Positions 16,881 to 25,035 of a stretch of 64,000 bases of DNA are shown here, piece after piece. The stretch covers positions 2,242,001 to 2,306,000 of the forward strand of contig NZ_CP049905.1 of assembly GCF_011305535.1 (NCBI RefSeq), read 5' to 3'. The DNA comes from Diaphorobacter sp. HDW4B. GTDB taxonomy: Bacteria > Pseudomonadota > Gammaproteobacteria > Burkholderiales > Burkholderiaceae_C. A model generated the notes under the pieces. It worked only from the letters and a program-made list of their open reading frames with translations, had not been told where the DNA came from and did not search any database. Position numbers and translations under genes: made by a program. Every line of letters starts with the position of its first letter. Position 1 is the stretch's first letter.

Positions 16881-17086
16881 AGGCAATCCTCTCTTTCAAA
16901 ATCCCTTCGAGCACCATGCACGCCCATGTCGCGTGTGCGGCTCGAACAAATCGACCCGGTTATACCTAACCTTGCCCTTTCGCCCCATCACCCAAATGGG
17001 GTAAATAAATACACTTGATTACACTTGCCCGTACATCCAACATGCCATTCGGTCGATGGCTTCAGGTCTGAAAGGAGCCTCGAGAG

Positions 17087-18286
17087 ATGCAGCAGATTGA
17101 AGAACATGGCATGGTGCCACTGATTGGAGCCATCTATGAGGCATCCATCGCACCAGAAAAATGGCCCGATTTTCTGGCGCGATTTGCCACCGTCTTCCAC
17201 TCCGAGCAGGCCCTGATGTGGGCGCACGATTTCAGCGACAACTCGGCCGATCTGTCCAACGGGCCGACCTCCATCGCGTGCACAGTGGGGCTCGACGTTT
17301 TTTATACGGACGGCTACACACGGCATTTCTGCCATCACAACGTCTGGCTTGAGAACGAACATCTGCACCACGAAGGCCAGATCGTCAATTCAAGCCGGTT
17401 GAGTCCCGACAGCAAATTGCCCGCCACCGAATGGTTTGGCGACTGGTTGCGCCCGCAGGATCTGTTCTATTCATTTGCCGCAGTGGTCGAAAAGCGCAAT
17501 CGCCGCTCCTTCAACCTCACCGCCCTGCGAGCCAAGGCCCACGGTCCGTACAACCCGCAGGAAGAGCAGCAACTGCGCACGCTGATGCCGCATCTGCAGA
17601 CCGCCTTTGCCCTGCATCGCAGACTGCACCGGGCCGAAGCGCTGGCGCAGGCGTCCATCGGACTGCTCGACCGCCTGCCGCTGGGCATCGTGCTGCTCGA
17701 CTCCAAGGCCCACGTGCTGCATGCCAACACCCGCGCGCATGCTCTGGCCCAGGAATCTGCGATTCTGAGAATCGGCAATAGCTTTCTGGGTGAGCAGGAG
17801 TTGCATGCCACCCGGCATTCGGACGATCTGCGCCTGCAGGCCAGCATGCGCAAAGTCGTTTCCACCGGAAGAGGACTGCCGATACAGGCAGGGCATGGCA
17901 TGCGCCTACCCGGTCTGAGACACGACCTGCATTTGCTCATCAGTCCTCTGCCACAGCAGTCCGAGCCCTTCGGAACACAGGCCGCAGGTGCTGTTTTCAT
18001 CAGCAACCCTGCCACCGTGCTGCACGAACTCGATGCGGTGCTTCGCCTGACCTATGGCCTCACCGTGGCCGAATCGCTGCTGGCGCAAGCGCTGGTCAAC
18101 GGACTGAGCGTCAAGGAATTTGCCGATGAACGCGGCACATCCATCCACACCGTGCGCGTGCAGCTGAAAGCGATCACCAGCAAGGTCGGTGTGCGTCGGC
18201 AAACGGAGCTCGTTCGCACCATTCTCAATGGGCCCGCCATGTTCCAGTGGAGCACAACCGCAGCGCAACAAGCCGCCAAAAGCTAG
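17087..18286 (+). CDS. LuxR-type helix-turn-helix regulator
   Basis: A 399-residue regulator with a C-terminal LuxR/GerE-type HTH (LTVAESLLAQALVNGLSVKEFADERGTSIHTVRVQLKAITSKVGVRRQTELVRTIL, about 325-385). The N-terminal 300 residues contain a PAS-like sensing region (LLDRLPLGIVLLDSKAHVLHANTRAHAL, about 197-224) and no receiver domain, so it likely binds a small ligand directly. AAAGGAG lies 9 bases before the ATG. It is divergent from the exported protein pair with about 200 bases between, which contain an AT-rich stretch around 16990-17030 that may hold both promoters. Regulation of that pair is plausible but unproven. Confidence 0.82.
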   Translation: MQQIEEHGMVPLIGAIYEASIAPEKWPDFLARFATVFHSEQALMWAHDFSDNSADLSNGPTSIACTVGLDVFYTDGYTRHFCHHNVWLENEHLHHEGQIVNSSRLSPDSKLPATEWFGDWLRPQDLFYSFAAVVEKRNRRSFNLTALRAKAHGPYNPQEEQQLRTLMPHLQTAFALHRRLHRAEALAQASIGLLDRLPLGIVLLDSKAHVLHANTRAHALAQESAILRIGNSFLGEQELHATRHSDDLRLQASMRKVVSTGRGLPIQAGHGMRLPGLRHDLHLLISPLPQQSEPFGTQAAGAVFISNPATVLHELDAVLRLTYGLTVAESLLAQALVNGLSVKEFADERGTSIHTVRVQLKAITSKVGVRRQTELVRTILNGPAMFQWSTTAAQQAAKS

Positions 18287-18358
18287 CGAAGGCCCACTGA
18301 CTGGCCTTGGCAATCCATAATCCGGACCTTGCCAACGCATCTACCTCACCCAACCGCC

Positions 18359-19117
18359 ATGGACCTGCTCAAAGACCACACCGTATTCATCACCGGCGCC
18401 GGCCAGGGCATTGGCAAGGCGGTGGCGCTCGGCATTGCTGGCATGGGCGCGCTGGTGTTCGCCAGCGACGTGAACGCCGACGCTGCCGCCGAAACCGCCG
18501 CGCTGATCCTCGAACGCGATGGCAAGGCGCGCGGTGTGCAGCTGGATGTGACCGACCAAGCCGCCTGCCAGCAGATGGCCGAGCTGCTTGCCCAGGAGAT
18601 TGCGCCAGGCCACAAGCTGCTGCTGGTGAACAACGCGGGCGTACGCCCAAGGCATGCGTTCGACAGCGACGACCGCGACGAGGAATGGCAGCGCACGCTG
18701 GACATCAATCTGGGCGGCACGCGCAACATGATTCACGCGTTTCAGGCGCTGCTGGCCTCCACCAGCGGCAGCGTGGTGAACATGGGCTCGATCGCCGCTT
18801 CGCGCGCAGCAGCGGGCTCGATTGCGTATTCGACATCGAAGGCTGCGGTGGAAATGCTCACCAAGGTGATGGCGCTAGAACTCGCGCCGCAGGGCATCCG
18901 CGTGAATGCGGTGTCGCCCGGCGTGATGCTCACCGCCATGACCGAATCGACGCGCAAGGACCCCAAGCATGTGGAATACATCATGCGCCGCGTGCCCCTC
19001 AAGCGCTACGGCGATCCGGCGGAACTCGCTGGGCCGATCGCGTTTCTCGGCTCGTCTCTGGCCAGCTACATCACCGGCACCGTGCTCAGCGTGGATGGCG
19101 GCTATCTGATCTCGTGA
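18359..19117 (+). CDS. Short-chain dehydrogenase/reductase
   Basis: A 252-residue NAD(P)-dependent SDR. The cofactor motif TGAGQGIGKA is at 14-23, an acidic residue after beta-2 (ASDVNAD) favours NAD(H), NNAG is at about 93-96, and the catalytic Ser (MGSIAAS), Tyr and Lys (YSTSK) are present. The substrate-loop segment is followed by the usual C-terminal SVDGGYLIS. The ATG at 18359 is chosen over upstream starts because the motif order and length then match the family. The substrate is unknown. It is followed 16 bases later by rluE. Confidence 0.9.
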   Translation: MDLLKDHTVFITGAGQGIGKAVALGIAGMGALVFASDVNADAAAETAALILERDGKARGVQLDVTDQAACQQMAELLAQEIAPGHKLLLVNNAGVRPRHAFDSDDRDEEWQRTLDINLGGTRNMIHAFQALLASTSGSVVNMGSIAASRAAAGSIAYSTSKAAVEMLTKVMALELAPQGIRVNAVSPGVMLTAMTESTRKDPKHVEYIMRRVPLKRYGDPAELAGPIAFLGSSLASYITGTVLSVDGGYLIS

Positions 19118-19133
19118 GCCCCATGAACGCACA

Positions 19134-19805
19134 ATGAACGCACCTCGCAAACCCACGCTGCACAAACCCGCCCCCGGCAAATCCACGTTTCGCAAACCGG
19201 AGTTGCGCGAGCGCAGCAGCCGACTGCAACGCGAGCCCCGCGAAAAGGACAACGAACCCACGCGCCTGCTGTGCTTTCACAAGCCCTACGGCGTGCTCAG
19301 CCAGTTCACAGCCGAGGGCCGCTGGCGCGGGCTCAAGGATTTCATCGACGTGCCGAACGTCTACGTCGCAGGTCGCCTCGACGCCGACAGCGAAGGCCTG
19401 CTGCTGCTGACCAACGATGGCCAGTTGCAGGCACACATCTCCAGCCCGAAGTTCAAGATGGAGAAGACCTACCTGATTCAGGTGGAAGGCCTTCCCAGCG
19501 AAGAATCCCTGCAGCGCCTGCGCGACGGCGTGCAGCTCAACGACGGCCCCACCCTGCCCGCACAGGCGCGCTGCATCGACGCACCCGCGTGGCTGGTACC
19601 GCGCGATCCACCGATCCGCGTGCGCCAGAACATCCCCGACTGCTGGATCGAACTCATCATCCGCGAAGGCCGCAACCGCCAGGTGCGCCGCATGACGGCC
19701 GCCATCGGCCACCCCACGCTGCGCCTCATACGCTCGGCCATCGGGCCGTACTCGCTGGAGGGCATCGAGCAGGGGAAATGGGTGGATGCATCGCCGCCCG
19801 TGTGA
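19134..19805 (+). CDS. rluE: 23S rRNA pseudouridine(2457) synthase
   Basis: Isomerises a uridine in 23S rRNA to pseudouridine. The 223-residue protein has the RluE layout: a basic, proline-rich N-terminal tail without an S4 domain, LLCFHKPYGVLSQFT, the catalytic aspartate motif AGRLDADSEGLLLLTNDG, KTYLIQVEG, LNDGPTLPA and the C-terminal REGRNRQVRRMTAAIGHPTLRLIR. The order and spacing match E. coli RluE closely. An ATG 11 bases upstream (19123) runs into a stop after four codons, so 19134 is the start. The tail is long and repeats Lys-Pro-type dipeptides. Confidence 0.93.
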   Translation: MNAPRKPTLHKPAPGKSTFRKPELRERSSRLQREPREKDNEPTRLLCFHKPYGVLSQFTAEGRWRGLKDFIDVPNVYVAGRLDADSEGLLLLTNDGQLQAHISSPKFKMEKTYLIQVEGLPSEESLQRLRDGVQLNDGPTLPAQARCIDAPAWLVPRDPPIRVRQNIPDCWIELIIREGRNRQVRRMTAAIGHPTLRLIRSAIGPYSLEGIEQGKWVDASPPV

Positions 19806-19808
19806 CAA

Positions 19809-20072
19809 TCAGGGCAAGCAGTACACGCCCACAAAAATCAGCAAACCAAACACCAGCAAAGCAACCAGCCCCAACAGCTGCAGTGACTCGAGATAGAGGT
19901 ATCGCTTGCCATTGCGCTCGTAGCTGAAACCTGCTTTCGCAGCCTTCGACTGGGTCCGCATCCGGTGCAGGTCCTCCCAGCCATAGGCCGGCAGAAAAAT
20001 GGCAGCCACGGCCTTGCCCAGACCGAGCAACAGCACCTCAGAGATGAATTGACCGATCACGTCACCCAACAT
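19809..20072 (-). CDS. Small membrane protein, unknown function
   Basis: A predicted 87-residue protein. It has a weakly hydrophobic N-terminal helix (VIGQFISEVLLLGLGKAVAAIFLPAYG), a basic middle (HRMRTQSKAAKAGFSYERNGKRYLYLES) and a strong C-terminal transmembrane helix (LQLLGLVALLVFGLLIFVGVYC). The ATG at 20072 has GGAG 8 bases upstream. It is convergent with rluE (4 bases apart) and divergent from the thioredoxin-fold gene. I know no family for it, but codon use and the ribosome site support a real gene. Confidence 0.6.
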   Translation of the reverse strand: MLGDVIGQFISEVLLLGLGKAVAAIFLPAYGWEDLHRMRTQSKAAKAGFSYERNGKRYLYLESLQLLGLVALLVFGLLIFVGVYCLP

Positions 20073-20226
20073 GCAGCGTCTCCATTCCAAAGAATTTTCA
20101 GGCGTGGCCGCGCGCAACAGTGTGTAGTCAAGGCATCGGCTGACACGGGCGTCACGCAATCGCTCTATCGTATCAACGAGGATATCCAACATCCCTCGTC
20201 ACCAACGACCATCAGGAGCTTCACCC

Positions 20227-20757
20227 ATGTCCGATCTTCACCCCGCCGTGAGCAGCCGCGACCACATCAGCGGCGACACGAACGCACCCATCGTGCTGGT
20301 CGAGTACGGCGACTACCAGTGCCCGTATTGCGGCGCGGCGTACTCCATCGTCAAGAACATCCAGAAGCGCTTCGGCAAAGAGGTGTGCTTTGTGTTCCGC
20401 AACTTCCCGCTGTCCATGCACCCGCAGGCGCAGAACGCCGCCGTGGTGGCCGAGTTTGCCGCCAAGCACGGCAAGTTCTGGGAAGCGCATGACGCGCTCT
20501 ACGAAAAACAGCGCGAACTGGGCGGGCCCATGTATTCGGAACTGGTGAAGTCGCTCGGCCTGTCCGAAAAGGACTTGCAGAGCGCACTGCAGAACGACGA
20601 ATTCGAAGACCACATCCGCGCCGACATCGAAAGCGGCAACCGCAGCGGCGTGAACGGCACGCCCGCGTTCTACATCAACGGCGAGAAGTTCGATTCACCG
20701 GGTGGTTTCCAGGATCTGGAGCCGGTGATCGAAGAATTGCTGCGCCCGACACGCTGA
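20227..20757 (+). CDS. DsbA-like thioredoxin-fold protein (cytoplasmic)
   Basis: A 176-residue protein of the thioredoxin_4/DsbA-like family. The redox motif C32-P-Y-C35 follows VEYGDYQ, FRNFPLSMHPQA is the conserved strand after the insertion helix, and NGTPAFYINGE carries the cis-proline. There is no signal peptide, so it should act in the cytoplasm, perhaps as a disulfide or glutathione-linked oxidoreductase. The ATG follows AGGAGCTTCACCC. It ends 10 bases before the convergent DUF3482 gene. Confidence 0.88.
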   Translation: MSDLHPAVSSRDHISGDTNAPIVLVEYGDYQCPYCGAAYSIVKNIQKRFGKEVCFVFRNFPLSMHPQAQNAAVVAEFAAKHGKFWEAHDALYEKQRELGGPMYSELVKSLGLSEKDLQSALQNDEFEDHIRADIESGNRSGVNGTPAFYINGEKFDSPGGFQDLEPVIEELLRPTR

Positions 20758-20767
20758 ACAGGCTCCA

Positions 20768-22321
20768 TCAATCCGCAAGTGCCGGATAGAGCTTCTGCAG
20801 CGCCTGCTGCAAAGTGCGCTGCAGCAGCAACGCAGCCGCTTGCCGCTCGGCCTGCAATGCCGGTGCTTCGTCCGTGAACGCATCCACAGGCAATGCACGC
20901 AGATTCGTCCAGAAGGCTTGCCAGTCCGCGCTGTGCTGCTCCATGGCCGCCTGCACTGCAGCGCTCCATTGCTGCGGCGCGGACGGCGCGGTGTAGCGGC
21001 CACGACCGCGACCGAAGTGCGAGATCACCACGTACTTGAGCAGCGCCTGTGACGCCAGCGCGGTGAGGTAGTCCTCCGACAGCCGAAAGCGCTGCGACTC
21101 CTGATCGGACATCTTGTTGGCGCCCCAGGCCGCACCGGCGAACGTGACGGCACCGACCAGCGCACCCAGAATCGCGCCTGTACCGAGCGTCATGCCGCCC
21201 GCCATCAAATCCGCACCCACGCCCGTGGCCGCGCCCGCCGTGACCGCGCCCCACAGGCTCGCGGACTTGGGATCGTGCGGCGTGCTGATCTGCAGATCGG
21301 TCTTGAGCTGCTGCTGAATCTGGCTGGCCGCATCGCCATCGAGCTGATGCAACTGCAGCAGTTGCTGCGTGGCGCTCACGTCGATCTTCTGCAGCGTCGC
21401 GAGCAGACGCTTCATCGCATCGCGCGCTTCAGCAGGCACGTCATCAGGCGCTGACTTGCTGGCGAGCTTCTGCGACAGCTTGCTGATGGTGCTGACGGCC
21501 TTGTCCCACAGCTTGGTCTGGCCCGGCGCAAGGGTTTCCTGCACCAGCGCCGACTGCACCAGTTGCGCGGCCAGCACCTGAATGCTGGACTCCTCGCGCG
21601 CACGCTGGCGCTGCTCGCGCTCGGCCAACAGACGCTCGTAGGCGGGCAACTTTTCAGCGGGAAGCAGCGGCGCAATGCTGTGCAGCATCTTGCGTTCATG
21701 CCACCAACTGCGCGTGAACGCATCGAGCACCAGCACGTCATGCACGATGCCGCTGAACGGCTGCACCGCCGTGCGCCAACGCTGCAGGTCGGCTGCGGTC
21801 TGCTCGGGCGTGGTGTCGCTGCCGATCTGGTTGAGCAGAATGATCACCGGCTTGCTCATCCACTGCAGGATGCGCATCTCGGCCTCCCAGTAGCCCGCAT
21901 CGGCCGGATCTTCCGCCGCGTTCACCAAGTACAGCATCACATCCGCATGATCGCGCGCAGCCACCAGCGCCCGCTGGCTCATGTAGAACGGCTTGTCGCG
22001 CCAGCGGTCCCACACGTTGGAGAGAAACCAGCCGAGCGGATTGCCCTGCTGCCTGAGCCGCTCGTACAGTCGCACCGAATCGCCAAACCCCGGTGTGTCC
22101 CACAGCCAAAGCTGATCGCCCTGCGGGTTGCCCTGCAGCAGATAACGCTGCGACTGGCTTGTCACATGCGCCGCATCCTGAATCTCGCCCACATCATCGG
22201 CCAGCAAGGTACGCGTGAGCGTGGTCTTGCCGATGTTGGTGTGGGAGAGCAGGCACCATTGGATCTGGTTGTCCGCGCTGGCTTCCGTGGCGATGGCGGG
22301 AGAGGTGTTTGTGCTGGGCAT
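20768..22321 (-). CDS. DUF3482 GTPase-like protein
   Basis: A 517-residue GTP-binding protein of unknown function. The P-loop is SHTNIGKTTL (26-35), the switch II motif is DTPGF (D75), and LLNQIGSD occupies the NKxD position. A long helical region follows, then a glycine/alanine-rich hydrophobic segment (about 377-423) that looks like a membrane hairpin, as in YcjF/dynamin-like or Era-related membrane GTPases. The ATG at 22321 gives the usual N-terminus. DUF3482 proteins are, as far as I recall, usually encoded next to a DUF2868 membrane protein. Here that partner lies upstream on the same strand but is separated by an inserted toxin-antitoxin cassette on the other strand. Confidence 0.8.
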   Translation of the reverse strand: MPSTNTSPAIATEASADNQIQWCLLSHTNIGKTTLTRTLLADDVGEIQDAAHVTSQSQRYLLQGNPQGDQLWLWDTPGFGDSVRLYERLRQQGNPLGWFLSNVWDRWRDKPFYMSQRALVAARDHADVMLYLVNAAEDPADAGYWEAEMRILQWMSKPVIILLNQIGSDTTPEQTAADLQRWRTAVQPFSGIVHDVLVLDAFTRSWWHERKMLHSIAPLLPAEKLPAYERLLAEREQRQRAREESSIQVLAAQLVQSALVQETLAPGQTKLWDKAVSTISKLSQKLASKSAPDDVPAEARDAMKRLLATLQKIDVSATQQLLQLHQLDGDAASQIQQQLKTDLQISTPHDPKSASLWGAVTAGAATGVGADLMAGGMTLGTGAILGALVGAVTFAGAAWGANKMSDQESQRFRLSEDYLTALASQALLKYVVISHFGRGRGRYTAPSAPQQWSAAVQAAMEQHSADWQAFWTNLRALPVDAFTDEAPALQAERQAAALLLQRTLQQALQKLYPALAD

Positions 22322-22509
22322 GGCGAATGATCGCTTGGAATGGCGGGGGTTTACAACTGGTTGGACAGTTGTGGAAATGAGTGAGGTGGTTCTGACGTAT
22401 GTCCTGTACACCGTCCGGATGACGCACCACGATGCACGCTTTCGCACGAAAGGAGCATGCCAGTGAACACATTGCACACATCACCAACAAGGGTCAGCGA
22501 CACTTGCGC

Positions 22510-22533
22510 AAATGTAGAAACGTATCTACATTT
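22510..22533. promoter_or_regulatory. Palindromic operator of the Phd-VapC cassette
   Basis: AAATGTAGA (22510-22518) and TCTACATTT (22525-22533) form a perfect 9-base inverted repeat with a 6-base spacer, 20 bases before the antitoxin start. This is the position expected for autorepression by a Phd/YefM-type antitoxin. Confidence 0.7.
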
Positions 22534-22552
22534 TCAGTCAGGAGGTGGTCTC

Positions 22553-22807
22553 ATGTCCAAACTGACCTACACCAGCCGCGAATTCAATCAGCGCGTCAGC
22601 GAGGCCAAGAAAATGGCTGAAGGCGACACCGTGGTCTACATCACCGACCGGGGCGCGCCTGCGCATGTGCTGATGAGCATCGAGAAGTACAACCGCCTCA
22701 TGAGCAATGGGCGCAGCATTCTGGACATGCTGGCGATGCCCGGCATGGAGGACATCGAGTTCGAGCCCGAACGCTCCAAGGAGGTGGCACGCATCGCCGA
22801 GTTGTGA
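22553..22807 (+). CDS. Phd/YefM-family antitoxin
   Basis: An 84-residue antitoxin. It starts at ATG 22553 after a strong GGAGGTGG site and reads MSKLTYTSREFNQRVSEAKKMAEGDTVVYITDRGAPAHVLMSIEKYNRL, the Phd-type N-terminal DNA-binding fold, followed by a tail (DMLAMPGMEDIEFEPERSKEVARIAEL) that should neutralise the toxin. A palindromic operator lies just upstream. Its stop is 2 bases before the PIN toxin ATG, so the two are translationally coupled. Confidence 0.88.
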   Translation: MSKLTYTSREFNQRVSEAKKMAEGDTVVYITDRGAPAHVLMSIEKYNRLMSNGRSILDMLAMPGMEDIEFEPERSKEVARIAEL

Positions 22808-22809
22808 CG

Positions 22810-23226
22810 ATGTATCTGCTTGATACCAACGTCGTTTCCGAGTTTCGCAAGTTCCGTTCGGGCAAGGCCAACCCTGGAGTGGCCAATTGGAGCAAGAGCG
22901 TGCCTGCCAGCGCCCTGTTTCTCAGTGTCATCACCTTGCAGGAACTGGAGTCGGGAATTCTGCTGGCGGCCCTGCGCGACGCGCGCAAAGCGAACATGCT
23001 GCGTACATGGATGAATGACTACGTGCGCCCCACGTTTGCAGGTCGCATTCTTCCGGTGGACGAGGAAGTGGCACTGAACAGCGCTGCGTTTCATGTGCCC
23101 AATCCGCGTCCCTTGCACGACAGCCTGATTGCGGCCACCGCCAAGGCGCACGGCATGATCATGGTGACGCGAGATGAAAAAGATTTCGCACGCTTTGACG
23201 TGCAGTTGCTCAACCCTTGGTCCTGA
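22810..23226 (+). CDS. VapC-like PIN-domain ribonuclease toxin
   Basis: A 138-residue PIN-domain toxin that cleaves RNA when freed from its antitoxin. Conserved acidic residues are visible: D5 in YLLDTNVVSEF, E in LQELESGI, D in PLHDSLIAATAKAHG and D in VTRDEKDF. Length and motifs match VapC. An alternative GTG start at 22804 overlaps the antitoxin stop by 4 bases. The cassette sits between the DUF2868 and DUF3482 genes and is transcribed against them. Its stop is about 20 bases from the end of the DUF2868 gene. Confidence 0.88.
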   Translation: MYLLDTNVVSEFRKFRSGKANPGVANWSKSVPASALFLSVITLQELESGILLAALRDARKANMLRTWMNDYVRPTFAGRILPVDEEVALNSAAFHVPNPRPLHDSLIAATAKAHGMIMVTRDEKDFARFDVQLLNPWS

Positions 23227-23245
23227 TCGAGCCAAGGTGCCAGAT

Positions 23246-24742
23246 TCAATCCGGCACCCAAACCACCCCCAACCCCGCCCCACGCACAAACTCCCCCCAC
23301 AGCTCGCGCCGCTCCTGCACGCGTTTGGGCGCGCCGGTGTTGCGCTCGGCAAAGTCCTGCGTCCACAGCCAGATCGAGGCGTTCTGGCCCCAGCGTTCGC
23401 GGGCGGTCTGCAGCAGTTCGCCGTGGATTTCAGCCTCGGGCGTGGCGGCCATGTTGATGAGCAGCACGGCTGCCGCGTCATCGCCCTTGCCCGCCACCGA
23501 TGCGGCGGATGGCAGCTTGGAGCCGTAGGCCAGCGTCGGCTCGATCACCAGATGCGCGCCTGCGCCGTATTGCGTGGCGATCCAGGATTCGAGCGTCTGT
23601 TTGCGCTCGGGCGTGAGGTCGAAGCTGAACGGCAGCACATGCAGCGTGACGGCCAAGCCGCCGAAATCGCGCTGTAGGCTCTGAAAATACGGCTGCGCGA
23701 GCGGCAGTTGCACGTGCCGGTTGAGCCACCACAGACGCGCGCCTTGCCAGAGCGCGAGCAGCAGCCGTGGCGCGATCACGAAGGTGCCGAGCAGGGCCGT
23801 GTACGCGATCACCCATTGCTGCCCTTTGGAAAAATGGACCATGCGCTCGGCGGGCGGCGGCGTGGCCGAATTGCTTACCCAGCCGCGCAGCGATTCGATC
23901 TCGGTGAGCGTCCATGGTGACGCGCCAAACAGCCATTGCACCGGAGCGAAGATGCTGTTGAGCAGTTGATGCACGCTGGCAGCCGACAAAAACGTGCTCT
24001 CCCAGCCCACCTGATACTCGTTGGTCAGCCCCGTCGCCCACAGCGACGCGAGCGCACCCACGGCCATCATCGCCGCGCCCAGATTCAGCCACAGCAGCCA
24101 CTGCGCATGCCGTGCCTTGCTGCTGACCTGCCACCAGTTGCGCTCGAAGCTCAGCGCCATCTTGCGCAGTCCGCCACCCGCCGCAGGCATGCGCGCGCGC
24201 AGCTTGCCACGCCAGCCGCTCACGGCCTCGGAAGTTGAAGACGCGGTGGACGCTGCATTGGCAGGCTGCAGAACAATGGGTTGCGCATGCCCGGAGCGCA
24301 AAAGTGAGCGCACCCAGCTCACCAGCATCCACACATAGACCAGCAGATTCCACAGCACGATGCCGAGCAGCGAAGGCGCGAGCAGATCGACGCGATGCGG
24401 GTCGGTGAAGCGGTGCATGCAAAAGCCGACCACCAGCGCGCCGACCAGCACGGCCAGCGGCACCCAGCGCGCAATGCCGGGTGCATGTTTCCAGACCTGA
24501 CGCACTTCTTCGGGCAATTGGCTGGCCGCGATGATGCGCTGTGCGCGCTGCTCCACAAAGTTCAGAAACTGCTCGCGGCTGGCCGATCCGCCCGTGGTGT
24601 TGGTGTTGGGGTTGCCGATGGCGTGCAGCGTGTCGTGCGTGATGCTCGCGCACCGCGCGGCGTTGGGCAGCGCGTCGTTCGGTGCAGCGGTTTCGATGGC
24701 GTAGGCCAGAAGAATGTCGCGGGCGGAACTGGATCTCATCAT
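23246..24742 (-). CDS. DUF2868 membrane protein
   Basis: A 498-residue inner-membrane protein of unknown function. About four transmembrane segments are visible: WVPLAVLVGALVVGFCM, SLLGIVLWNLLVYVWMLV, WLLWLNLGAAMMAVGALASL and WVIAYTALLGTFVIAPRLLLALW. A cytoplasmic C-terminal domain from about residue 330 (GGLAVTLHVLPFSFDLTPERKQ, AAAVLLINMAATPEAEIHGELLQTARERWG) resembles a nucleotide-hydrolase-like fold without an obvious P-loop. This fits DUF2868, which is expected next to a DUF3482 GTPase. Two adjacent ATGs (24742 and 24739) are possible. The partner gene lies 925 bases further along the same strand, beyond the inserted toxin-antitoxin pair. Confidence 0.78.
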   Translation of the reverse strand: MMRSSSARDILLAYAIETAAPNDALPNAARCASITHDTLHAIGNPNTNTTGGSASREQFLNFVEQRAQRIIAASQLPEEVRQVWKHAPGIARWVPLAVLVGALVVGFCMHRFTDPHRVDLLAPSLLGIVLWNLLVYVWMLVSWVRSLLRSGHAQPIVLQPANAASTASSTSEAVSGWRGKLRARMPAAGGGLRKMALSFERNWWQVSSKARHAQWLLWLNLGAAMMAVGALASLWATGLTNEYQVGWESTFLSAASVHQLLNSIFAPVQWLFGASPWTLTEIESLRGWVSNSATPPPAERMVHFSKGQQWVIAYTALLGTFVIAPRLLLALWQGARLWWLNRHVQLPLAQPYFQSLQRDFGGLAVTLHVLPFSFDLTPERKQTLESWIATQYGAGAHLVIEPTLAYGSKLPSAASVAGKGDDAAAVLLINMAATPEAEIHGELLQTARERWGQNASIWLWTQDFAERNTGAPKRVQERRELWGEFVRGAGLGVVWVPD

Positions 24743-24990
24743 GGGATGTTACCCAAGACTTTGGACATCGCCATGAGGCACGAATGCAGCCGGCAAGACC
24801 TTGAGCACCCTACGGACTTGGCGGTCAATCTTGGTGCACCCGGATGGCCCGGCCGTGGAAGTCGCCGCGTTCAGAGGCCATCTGCATGCAACATCGTGCA
24901 GCAAGCGCCAACTTCCATTCCGAGCGCTGCTACACCCTTGCTCATGCCTCAAGGGTTTTTACTTATGCGTATTTATTATTTGTGAATCAC

Positions 24991-25009
24991 ATTCTGAGTC
25001 ATTCAGAAT
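24991..25009. promoter_or_regulatory. LysR-type binding palindrome upstream of lysR
   Basis: ATTCTGA (24991-24997) and TCAGAAT (25003-25009) form a perfect 7-base inverted repeat with a 5-base spacer, which contains the T-N11-A pattern of LysR sites. It sits 26 bases before the ATG of the LysR gene that opens the long operon, and is probably an autoregulatory and operon operator. The surrounding 290-base gap otherwise holds only an AT-rich promoter-like stretch around 24960-25030. Confidence 0.6.
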
Positions 25010-25035
25010 TTGCATTGAGCATAGTCAAAAACACG

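Noticed and set aside
16986-17010. AT-rich TAAATAAATACA stretch considered as an integration site
   Set aside because: No flanking repeats, integrase or tRNA are present. It is more simply the promoter region between the divergent exported-protein and LuxR genes.
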